Assembly (NCBI RefSeq): GCF_010894405.1
Contig: NZ_JAAIYA010000013.1
Span: forward strand, 124,001 to 188,000
Origin: Pyxidicoccus caerfyrddinensis
GTDB lineage: Bacteria; Myxococcota; Myxococcia; Myxococcales; Myxococcaceae
DNA length: 64,000 nt
Reading direction: 5' to 3'
Part shown: piece after piece, positions 1 to 6,910 of the stretch
Position numbering within the stretch: position 1 is the stretch's first letter
Layout of the letters: each line of letters starts with the position of its first letter
Position numbers and translations under genes: made by a program
Notes under the pieces: model-generated
The model's database searches: none
Seen by the model: only the letters and a program-made list of their open reading frames with translations
What the model was told of the DNA's origin: nothing

Positions 1-2
1 GC

Positions 3-560
3 GGCCTCAAGGCGCACGCGTTCGAGCCCATCGACCGCAAGTCCGAGGAGGAACGCGCGGCTGGCTTCGTGGAGCTGGAGAACGCCGACTCCATCGACTT
101 CGCCACCAGCCATCTCTTCTACGGCGAGTACGCGCTGTTCGCCTTCCGCATCGACTCCATCAAGGTGCCCGCCGCGGCCATGAAGGCCGAGCTGACGAAG
201 TGGGCCGCCGCCTTCGAGAAAGAGAATGACCGGCCGCCCAGCCGTGGCGAGAAGACGCAGTTCAAGGGCGAAATCCGGCAGATGCTGCGCAACCGCGCCA
301 CGCCCCGCACCGCGGTGCTGGACGTGAGCTGGAACCTGAAGACGCAGCAGGTGCAGATCTGGGCGGCGTCGCGCAAGACGGTGGACGAAATCATGGTGGC
401 GCTGGAGAGCGCGCTGAGCGTGAAGTTCATCGGCATGACGCCGGCGGACCACGCGCGGACCGAGGGGCTCGACGAGGCCTCGCTGGGGCCCACGGCGGAG
501 CTGATTGGCATGGACCTGCCGGCGACGGCGGTGGAGGAGGTGTCCCATGGCGGGGCGTGA
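3..560 (+). CDS. rdgC: Recombination-associated protein RdgC, C-terminal part (5' end outside window)
   Basis: The frame is open from base 3, so the start lies upstream of the window; 185 residues are visible. The stretch with K-A-E-L-T-K-W, then a basic segment ending near GEIRQMLRNRATPRT, then LDVSWNLKTQQVQIWAASRKTVDEI matches the conserved C-terminal half of RdgC. RdgC is a ring-shaped, sequence-independent DNA-binding protein that modulates RecA and replication-fork recombination in the cytoplasm. A second gene begins inside its last codons with a GGAGGAG ribosome site (about 533-539), so the two are translationally coupled. RdgC is best known from proteobacteria; a myxobacterial form with a fixed partner gene is less studied. 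Confidence 0.85.
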   Translation, partial: GLKAHAFEPIDRKSEEERAAGFVELENADSIDFATSHLFYGEYALFAFRIDSIKVPAAAMKAELTKWAAAFEKENDRPPSRGEKTQFKGEIRQMLRNRATPRTAVLDVSWNLKTQQVQIWAASRKTVDEIMVALESALSVKFIGMTPADHARTEGLDEASLGPTAELIGMDLPATAVEEVSHGGA

Positions 561-1236
561 GCAGGCTCGGGCCGAAGCGGCCTTCATGCGGGGCGACACC
601 GGCGTGGACGGCGCCGCCACCGAGGAGAAGCAGGACGAGGCCGAAGCCGAGAAGGGCAAGGCCCGCGAAGCGCTGCTGCGCGGCCGGGCCTACCTGGGCC
701 GTGAGTTCCTCACGTGGCTCTTGTGGCGCTCGGAGTCGGGCGACACGCTCATCGAGCACGAGGGCGAGGGCGTCACCGTGCTCTTCATGGGCCGGGTGGT
801 GCTGCGCGGCGTGGCGGGCGACGTCACGGAGATGAGCGCCAAGGGCACGCTGGCGCCGTACTCCGAGCAGGTGAAGCACTCGCTCGACAGGGGCCTGCTG
901 GTGGCCCAGGCGCGGCTGCGGCTCACCAACGGCGAGAAGGAGTACGAAGTCACGCTGGACTCCGAGTTCCTCGACGTGCGCGCGGCGAAGCTCCCGGCGC
1001 TGATGAGCGAGGAGGAGGACGACCAGATCTCCGAGCGCCTCTTCCTCACCGAGCAGCTGTCGGCCATGGTCGACGCGCTGGTGAAGGACTTCCTCGGCAT
1101 CCGCGCGGGCAAGGGCTGGAGCAAGCAGGTGGTGCCCGCCATGAAGGAGTGGATGCGCGGCGACGAGAAGGGCGCTGACGCGCTCTCCAAGGCCGCACGC
1201 GCCCGGGGCCGCGACGCCCGCACCGCGCGGGCCTGA
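547..1236 (+). CDS. Conserved hypothetical protein coupled to rdgC
   Basis: A 229-residue cytoplasmic protein of unknown function. The start ATG at 547 lies 14 bp inside the end of rdgC behind GGAGGAG, and was chosen over an upstream in-frame ATG that would overlap rdgC further. The N-terminus is charged and probably disordered (many E, A, K). The middle is a mixed alpha/beta region, with EFLTWLLWRSESGDTLIEHEGEG followed by regular beta-strand-like segments, and the C-terminus is helical and basic. No catalytic motif was recognised. The overlap argues for a role with RdgC in DNA metabolism; this is inference from context only. Confidence 0.8.
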   Translation: MAGREQARAEAAFMRGDTGVDGAATEEKQDEAEAEKGKAREALLRGRAYLGREFLTWLLWRSESGDTLIEHEGEGVTVLFMGRVVLRGVAGDVTEMSAKGTLAPYSEQVKHSLDRGLLVAQARLRLTNGEKEYEVTLDSEFLDVRAAKLPALMSEEEDDQISERLFLTEQLSAMVDALVKDFLGIRAGKGWSKQVVPAMKEWMRGDEKGADALSKAARARGRDARTARA

Positions 1237-1250
1237 GTCGCGTGACGGGA

Positions 1251-1279
1251 ACCGGGCGCGCCTCGTGGGCGCGCCCGGT
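1251..1279. terminator. Strong hairpin after the rdgC operon
   Basis: Perfect 12-bp inverted repeat ACCGGGCGCGCC / GGCGCGCCCGGT with a 5-nt loop TCGTG, starting 14 nt after the stop codon at 1236. There is no T-tract, which is common in very GC-rich genomes. It probably ends the rdgC transcript. Confidence 0.65.
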
Positions 1280-1315
1280 GGCAGCGAGAGCGCCGCGGCC
1301 CTATTCTCGAGCTGC

Positions 1316-1876
1316 ATGGCCATCATTCATGGGCAGAGCCGCTGCGCAATCTGCGGTGACGCGGCGCTGGACCGCCCGTTCATCGCGACCTCCGGGCTCG
1401 CGTTTCCTCCGACAGACGCGCTGTGGAAGTTCTGTGATGCGCCGTTGCACCAGGACTGCCTCGCCTCCTGGGAGCATCGCATCCGCTTCTCTCGTGGCTA
1501 TTTCGATTGCGCGTACGAGGGGGTGTGGAAGGGCCAGGGACTGTTGTTGCTCGAGGGAGAAGGATGGTTCCTGCGGTGTGGTCCGCCTCTTCCCGAGGAG
1601 CTCCTTCGCCAGGCAGGCTCTTCACCCCTCTTCAAGGACGCGCGACCGGGCGAGCCCTTCTTCGCGGAAGTGCGGCTCGCGGAGTGGCCCAAGGTCCTCC
1701 ATGCCCGCTGGAACGAATGGCCCGAGTATGCAGCGGGGGCATTCCGCCAGGGGCTCGTAGGCGCGTTGCTTCACGCTGCAGAGGCCGTCATGGCGCAGGT
1801 TCAACGGCTCGTGCCGGATAGGGCTTCGCTGAAGGAGCTTCGGCGACAAGCCTCGAGTCGCTCTCCCGCGCCTTGA
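1316..1876 (+). CDS. Hypothetical protein with an N-terminal CxxC/Cx(n)H motif
   Basis: Protein of 186 residues. An in-frame codon at 1265 lies inside the terminator hairpin, so the ATG at 1316 (MAIIHGQSRC) was preferred. Near the N-terminus C-A-I-C-G is followed about 30-45 residues later by F-C-D and H-Q-D-C. That spacing suggests a small zinc-binding or treble-clef-like module, as in many orphan myxobacterial proteins. The rest is Trp- and Leu-rich without a recognised fold; the tail is basic (KELRRQASSRSPAP). No signal peptide or membrane segment. No function assigned. Confidence 0.65.
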   Translation: MAIIHGQSRCAICGDAALDRPFIATSGLAFPPTDALWKFCDAPLHQDCLASWEHRIRFSRGYFDCAYEGVWKGQGLLLLEGEGWFLRCGPPLPEELLRQAGSSPLFKDARPGEPFFAEVRLAEWPKVLHARWNEWPEYAAGAFRQGLVGALLHAAEAVMAQVQRLVPDRASLKELRRQASSRSPAP

Positions 1877-1959
1877 GCTCGTGCGGGGGAGCAACCGAGG
1901 CGGGTTTCCAATGTCAGACAGGTGGACGAGAATCCTCACCTCTTTGATGAGGAGCCGGA

Positions 1960-4900
1960 ATGTCTCAGCGCCTGTCGTTACTCTTGTTACTCCTGGTGGC
2001 TTGCGAGCTGCGGACGTCCCCCCCTGCTACTGGCACTGCGACACCGGAGCCACTGGAGACCGGGAGCGGGTCCATCATCTCCGGCTCCGACATTGCTCCC
2101 GAGCTCACGCGGGTCGTCCAGCTGACCAGCTCGCTGGGAACCTGCTCGGGAACCCTGCTGTCCTCCCGCTGGGTGCTCACCGCGCACCACTGCCTCACCG
2201 TGGATGGCACGCAGGCCGGTGCGTGGATGGACCCCACCACCATCACCGTCACGCTGGGCACCGTGGGCACCTCGAAGGGGGACGCCTTTGGCACCATGAA
2301 CCCGCTCTCCGTGAGTACCGGGGATGACGTCGCGCTCCTCAAGCTCGCCAAGCCCATCATCACCGGCATCCCCCTCCAGCTCTACCGGGGGCCCTCGCTC
2401 ATGAGTTCCACCGTCCGCTGCATGGGCTACGGCCGCTTCACCCCCTCGGGCGGCTCCGGAACGCTCCGCTACGCGGACGTCCCGGTCAGCGCCCAGGTGG
2501 GACGCACCCTCACCACGGTGGCGAACGGTGCCGGGCAGACACCGGCCAAGGGGGACTCGGGGGGGCCCTGCTTCGCCATTGACCCCACCACCGGCCTGCT
2601 GGGGCCCGTGGCCGGAGTCATGACCGACGTGGACACGAGCGTGACGCCCGCCAGGACCATCCTGGTGCGCACCGACACGTTCGACGCGGAGTTCGCCCGC
2701 ATCGCCTTCGCGGGCACCCTGGTCGGTGACGCCAACCCCCAGGTGGTGCTCCTCGGTGGCGCGGGCAAGGGCACGGACTTCGACTTCGCCAACGTGGATG
2801 GTGCCCACGGCCTCGACTACGTCTATTTCGGTGACGCCTCGGCCGCGGTGGTGCTGGCCACCGCGTCCGGAACGTACGCCCCCACGGCGCAGTCGACGAC
2901 GCTGGGGGGAACGGGGTGGTCGGACTTCGCGCTCGCCACGGACCTCACGGGAGACGGCCTGGCGGACTACTTCTTCGTGGGCGACACCCAGTTCTGGGTG
3001 GGGAAGGGCAAGGGGGATGGCAAGTTCGAGACCCCCAAGGGCAACCCCCTGGGAGGAAGCGGCTGGCAGAGCTCCGTCCTCCTCTCGGACGTGGATGGCG
3101 CCTTCGGCGCGGACTACGTCCAGCTCCGCGGCAACGAGGTGTACTGGAGCCGCTCGGGAGGCACGTCCACCTTCCTCCCGGCCTTCAAGGTGAAGACGCT
3201 GCCTTCCGCCTGGAACTTCGATTACTTCACCGCCTGCACCCTCGACGGGAACCCCGGAAAGGACCTGGCCTATCTGGACAGTGGCAGGGTGTCCGTCTAT
3301 CCGGCCGTCACCGGTGGCTTTGGCGTCCTGGTGGAGACGCCCCTCGCCTTCGGCACGGGGTGGTCCCCCTTCGCGAGCCTCCAGCAGGTGACGAGCCCCG
3401 ACGCGCTGCAGGACTGGGTCGCCATCCGGAACAACTTCCTCTACACGCAGCTGGCCATCGGGGGAGGTGCCTTCTCTCCGGCGATGACGCCCACCCCCAT
3501 CGAGTGGGGCGAGAAGTGGAACGAGCACGCCAGTTGGGCCGACATGAATGGCGATGGGCTGATGGACTTCGTCTCCTATGACGGCACCCACCTCTGGGTG
3601 AAGCTGTCCAATGGCCTGGGGGGCTTCAGCCGCATCGTCGCCCAGAACCTCGTCGCCCCCAGCGACTCCGCGGCGGTGCGCTTCGTGGACGCCAACGGGG
3701 ACAAGAAGGCGGACGTCGTCTTCGTGGAGGACCTGGGCACCACGCTGTCCATCATCACCCACCTGTCCACGTTGGCCTCTGGCACCAAGGCGCCGCTCGA
3801 CGAGGTCCCCGACACCGAAATCCCCCCCGTCAAGGGCCCCATCACCTTCGTTTCCTGGCTGAAGCGCTGGGGCATCCTCTCGCCGCTGGAGCGGTATTGC
3901 ATGTTCATCCCCCGCTGCTTCCCGATGAGCTCCAGTCTGACGGGCGACGGCGCCAACAGCTCGGGCCTGCTCGTCACCCTTCATGGCGGGTTCCAGGGCC
4001 TGGGGGTGAAGGGCCTGCTGGCGGAGGGCGCGCTCGCGGACGGCTGGGACTGGACGCGCTCCCAGGAGGCCGTGCTGGCCGGGGACGTGAATGGAGACGG
4101 GCGCGAAGAGGTGGTGCTGCGCGACGAGCGCGGGCTGGCGCTGCTGGGCCGGGACGCGCAGACGGGGCAGGCGCGGGTGTCCACCGCGCAGGCGTGGGAG
4201 TCGTCAGTGGGCGAGTGGACGCTCCGGCCGCAGGACACGCTGGTGCACCTGGGTGACTTCGACGGGCAGCCGGGCGCGGAGCTGCTGGTGCGAAGCCGCG
4301 AGGGTGCCATCGGCCTGCTGCGGGCGAATGGCGCGGGCGCGCTGGAGTCGTGGGTGGTGTACCCGGATGGAATGGAGCTGGGGGAGGGGCCGCTGATGCC
4401 GGACGACTCCCTGGAAGGCGTGGCGGACCACGACGGGGACGGGCGGTTGGACGTGGTGCTGCGCGGGCCCAAGGGCTGGACGTTCCTTCGCGGGATGGAG
4501 CAGGGCCTGGAGCCCTGGGGCTTCATGCCCTACGGGGAGAAGCTGGGGGATGACGAGCTGAGCCCGGACAGCCATGTGGAGGCCACCGGCCACTTCTTCT
4601 CGGCCCAGGGGCCCGTGGAGCTGCTCGTGCGCGGCGCGCACGGGTACGCGGTGGTGGTCCTGTCCCAGGGCTGGCCCGAGCCGCTGGCCTTCTGGCCGTG
4701 GGGAACCTGGACCGGCGTCGGCGAGCTGCGTCCGGAGGACTCGCTGCGGCTCGCCGGTGACGTGGACGGCGACGGCCGGGACGAGCTGCTGGCGCAGCTG
4801 CACGAGGGCGTCGCCGTGCTCGGCTCTGACAACGGTCAGTTCTACCCGCTGCTGGAGGGCTGGTATGACCAGAAGCTGGATGACTGGGAGCTGCGCCGCG

Positions 4901-5139
4901 AGGACGTCTTCCAGGCCGCGGGCGACCTGAACGGCGACGGGCGCGACGACCTGGTGGTGCGCCGCGAGGACCGGCTGGGCGTGCTGGGCTTCCTGGCGTG
5001 GGAGCCCGGGTGGCTGCGGTGGACGCTCCCGCTGGGCCCATCGGATGACGGCCTGGCGGTGACGGGGGCGGCGGCGGTCTTCGTCGACCTGGACGGTGAC
5101 GGCGTGCGCGAGGTGCTGGCACACGAGGTGGCACCGTAG
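1960..5139 (+). CDS. Secreted trypsin-like serine protease with FG-GAP/VCBS repeats (lipoprotein)
   Basis: A 1059-residue exported protein. The N-terminus has a leucine-rich signal and a lipobox LVAC (Cys15). Residues about 40-250 form an S1 trypsin domain with the full triad: His77 (WVLTAHHC), Asp123 (GDDVALL) and Ser200 (KGDSGGPC). The remaining ~800 residues are repeats of the type D-x-D-G-D-G-x-D-x-(V/L), for example DMNGDGLMDF, DVNGDGREEV, DVDGDGRDEL, DLNGDGRDDL. These are FG-GAP/VCBS calcium-binding propeller blades like those of alpha-integrins. The likely role is a surface-tethered or released hydrolase in predation or matrix turnover; substrate unknown. The linker near 805-835 separates two repeat blocks of different style. 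Confidence 0.9.
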   Translation: MSQRLSLLLLLLVACELRTSPPATGTATPEPLETGSGSIISGSDIAPELTRVVQLTSSLGTCSGTLLSSRWVLTAHHCLTVDGTQAGAWMDPTTITVTLGTVGTSKGDAFGTMNPLSVSTGDDVALLKLAKPIITGIPLQLYRGPSLMSSTVRCMGYGRFTPSGGSGTLRYADVPVSAQVGRTLTTVANGAGQTPAKGDSGGPCFAIDPTTGLLGPVAGVMTDVDTSVTPARTILVRTDTFDAEFARIAFAGTLVGDANPQVVLLGGAGKGTDFDFANVDGAHGLDYVYFGDASAAVVLATASGTYAPTAQSTTLGGTGWSDFALATDLTGDGLADYFFVGDTQFWVGKGKGDGKFETPKGNPLGGSGWQSSVLLSDVDGAFGADYVQLRGNEVYWSRSGGTSTFLPAFKVKTLPSAWNFDYFTACTLDGNPGKDLAYLDSGRVSVYPAVTGGFGVLVETPLAFGTGWSPFASLQQVTSPDALQDWVAIRNNFLYTQLAIGGGAFSPAMTPTPIEWGEKWNEHASWADMNGDGLMDFVSYDGTHLWVKLSNGLGGFSRIVAQNLVAPSDSAAVRFVDANGDKKADVVFVEDLGTTLSIITHLSTLASGTKAPLDEVPDTEIPPVKGPITFVSWLKRWGILSPLERYCMFIPRCFPMSSSLTGDGANSSGLLVTLHGGFQGLGVKGLLAEGALADGWDWTRSQEAVLAGDVNGDGREEVVLRDERGLALLGRDAQTGQARVSTAQAWESSVGEWTLRPQDTLVHLGDFDGQPGAELLVRSREGAIGLLRANGAGALESWVVYPDGMELGEGPLMPDDSLEGVADHDGDGRLDVVLRGPKGWTFLRGMEQGLEPWGFMPYGEKLGDDELSPDSHVEATGHFFSAQGPVELLVRGAHGYAVVVLSQGWPEPLAFWPWGTWTGVGELRPEDSLRLAGDVDGDGRDELLAQLHEGVAVLGSDNGQFYPLLEGWYDQKLDDWELRREDVFQAAGDLNGDGRDDLVVRREDRLGVLGFLAWEPGWLRWTLPLGPSDDGLAVTGAAAVFVDLDGDGVREVLAHEVAP

Positions 5140-5153
5140 CGCGGGAGCAGGAG

Positions 5154-5183
5154 GCCCCGTCACCGGAGGTCCGGTGACGGGGC
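5154..5183. terminator. Terminator hairpin after the trypsin-like gene
   Basis: Perfect stem of 13 bp (GCCCCGTCACCGG / CCGGTGACGGGGC) around a 4-nt AGGT loop, 14 nt after the stop at 5139. No T-run follows. It would also act on transcription arriving from the broken minus-strand gene at 5190-5428. Confidence 0.65.
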
Positions 5184-5189
5184 TGCCCC

Positions 5190-5428
5190 CGGCTCCAGGC
5201 CCGCGCCGCGGTCGAGCTGAGCTCCACGTTCCGGAGAACCCAACACTTGGACGGCCACCTGGGCCGGTCCCCGGGGCGCCTGGAGATCCCCAATGCACGA
5301 AATGGGACGTCGCTCAGCGCCGCCGCGTCCAGCTTCACGTCGTAGACCCGCGTGTCCTTTCCGCCGCACCCCACCAGCCCCCCCACCGCCGCCACCGGCA
5401 CGGCCCACTGAATCCTGTTCAGGCGCAT
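5190..5428 (-). pseudogene. Truncated lipoprotein gene (5' end only)
   Basis: On the minus strand GGAGG, 7 nt, ATG (5428) starts MRLNRIQWAVPVAAVGGLVG followed by Cys, a normal lipoprotein signal with a lipobox, then CGGKDTRVYDVKLDAAALS. After about 40 residues the protein loses any plausible composition (Arg/Pro/Ser/Trp-rich) and the frame runs without a stop into the antisense of the neighbouring trypsin gene. This looks like the intact 5' end of a lipoprotein gene whose body was deleted. The 3' limit given is approximate. Alternatively it is a short real lipoprotein with a frameshift. Confidence 0.4.
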
Positions 5429-5703
5429 CCATGCTCCTCCCGGCGCGGCCGGCCTCCGCGCCGTCTCCCACACGGGCGGCTGTGCCATGACAACCGCGGC
5501 CACGTCAGCCAGCGCTTCCGGCCCCTATCCCTCTTATGCGTGACGCCGTGGAAGGGATTGCTCCGACGTAGGCTCAGTGTGTCTTGGTCTGCGTCCACCT
5601 GTACGGCGAGGCAGTCGAAGGTGGAGAAGCGGTCAGCCATTGCGCTGGGCTTGAAGAGTGGATGGACGAGGTGTGGAAGACTCCAGAGGCCTCCGTATCC
5701 TCA

Positions 5704-6168
5704 ATGCAGTGCCCCTCACCCAGGAGCTTCGCCTTGCTGAAACATTCTTCCCGCTGGCTCGTCGCCACCGCCGCGCTGCTCGTCGGCACCGTGGCTTCCT
5801 CGCAGTCCACGCCAACCATCACCTTCCAGTCGCCTTCACAGGGCTGGAATGTCGTCGCGTCGTCCAACCCGCTGCCCTTTGGACAGACGGTCACCATCAA
5901 CTACAGCGCAGACCGGCTGACCCAGTGCCGTGGCAACATCACCGCTACCACGCCAGGGTGGTCCATCTTCGGCCAATACAGCTTCAACGGTGGCCCGGTG
6001 CAGAGCTTCTGGGTGGCTGGTGGCTACCCTACGCCCTTTCCGCCCCCGCCCTCCATTCCGCTCAACACGCGTGGCGACCTGGCCATCTGGTTCGTGAACA
6101 CCAGCCGCTGGGGCTGCCAGGCGTGGGACTCGAGCTTCGGCAACAACTTCCATTTCAACGTGCAGTGA
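5704..6168 (+). CDS. Secreted small protein, DUF6209-like
   Basis: Protein of 154 residues. The ATG at 5704 gives a signal peptide (SSRWLVATAALLVGTVASSQS), so the upstream in-frame extension was not used. The mature part has a beta-rich pattern: ITF, NPLPFGQTVTINYSADRLTQCRG, a GGPVQSFWV segment, a proline run and a final DLAIWFVNTSRWGCQAWDSSFGNNFHF. This resembles small secreted beta-sandwich proteins of myxobacteria and actinobacteria (I believe DUF6209), with two conserved Cys that could form a disulfide. Molecular role unknown. No clear ribosome site precedes the start. Confidence 0.7.
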   Translation: MQCPSPRSFALLKHSSRWLVATAALLVGTVASSQSTPTITFQSPSQGWNVVASSNPLPFGQTVTINYSADRLTQCRGNITATTPGWSIFGQYSFNGGPVQSFWVAGGYPTPFPPPPSIPLNTRGDLAIWFVNTSRWGCQAWDSSFGNNFHFNVQ

Positions 6169-6254
6169 CGTGAAGGCCCGGAAGCGCGGGTGGTGGAGTC
6201 CACGCTTCCACTGGAAATCGCACCCTTTCTGCGGCGTATGGGAGGAACGGGAGT

Positions 6255-6480
6255 CCTGTTGAGGGTGAGGCTGGAGCCGAGGGGCCGAAGAAGGCGGCTG
6301 ACGGGGCCCCCAGGCTGTGCGCCAGGCAGGTGGAGAGGCCGTGCAGCCCCTTAGCTGCGGCACAGCCGCTCCATCCCCTGCCTGTCGTTGGCATGCAGGG
6401 AGAATCCTTCCAGCAAGGCGCACCGGGGCTGCTTTCGGGGAGGGGGCCGGACGTCCACCTCCGTCCAGCGCAGCCGTTGC
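6255..6480 (-). mobile_element. Degenerate IS91-like transposase relic (copy C of the repeat)
   Basis: Minus-strand translation around 6351-6425 contains C-A-L-L-E-G-F-S-L-H-A-N-D-R-Q-G-M-E-R-L-C-R followed by a stop. This matches the conserved GFSLHAN...LCRY segment of IS91/IS801-type (Y2 HUH) transposases. The next ~100 bp (6255-6351) align with the 106-bp repeat at 22889-22994 and 28099-28204 but with many mismatches. Everything upstream of the motif is eroded, so this is a dead fragment. Confidence 0.55.
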
Positions 6481-6596
6481 TCCGGGGAGTGCGCCTGGTA
6501 CGCCTGCAGCGCGTCCTCGGGCCTGCACCTGTGTCGTAGGGCTTGTGTGAAAATTAGCGTCAAGACACGGATGCAAACCTTTGCGTCCCGCAACTA

Positions 6597-6626
6597 TTGA
6601 CAGTCAGTAGCCGGCCTCTCTAGCAT
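6597..6626 (+). promoter_or_regulatory. Sigma-70-like promoter of the micro-ORF
   Basis: A consensus -35 TTGACA (6597-6602) and a -10 TAGCAT (6621-6626), separated by 18 nt, lie in a locally AT-rich stretch. That is unusual for this GC-rich window. The expected start point is about 55 nt upstream of the ATG at 6688. Confidence 0.55.
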
Positions 6627-6687
6627 CGTTTGAACGAGGGCGGGATGACCCCGCAATCGTGAGGATGTCACTCCAAGGGGGAAAGCC

Positions 6688-6759
6688 ATGAAGAAGCTCA
6701 CCATTCGCAGCACCGAGACCGAGAAGACCAGTCCTGTTGCGTGGGCGTTTGTTTTCTGA
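6688..6759 (+). CDS. 23-residue peptide, possible RiPP-like or signalling precursor
   Basis: A 24-codon ORF with ribosome site AAGGGGG, 6 nt, ATG, downstream of a consensus promoter. It begins MKKLTIRSTE, has a charged Thr/Glu/Lys-rich middle and ends WAFVF. A charged leader-like half and a hydrophobic aromatic tail are the usual layout of a ribosomally made, modified peptide or a secreted signal. The next gene is a TPR protein. No modification enzyme is visible nearby. I cannot place it in a named class, and a chance ORF is possible, but promoter, ribosome site and start line up well. Confidence 0.5.
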   Translation: MKKLTIRSTETEKTSPVAWAFVF

Positions 6760-6785
6760 CCCGCATTCCCGCGGGAGCCAGGCTT

Positions 6786-6814
6786 CTCCGGTGCGCTTCG
6801 TGGCCCCACCGGAG
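6786..6814. terminator. Hairpin between the micro-ORF and the TPR gene
   Basis: Inverted repeat CTCCGGTG / CACCGGAG (8 bp, 13-nt loop), 26 nt after the micro-ORF stop. It could terminate or attenuate transcription so that the short peptide is made in excess over the TPR protein. Confidence 0.35.
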
Positions 6815-6910
6815 CGCATTCTCGACAGGGATTGAATCGCCAGCGCTCCTCGGTCCATGCGAGTGAGCGCGTGGCTTCTGTCCCGGGCCGCGCTGAGACA
6901 CCCTGTGCAC

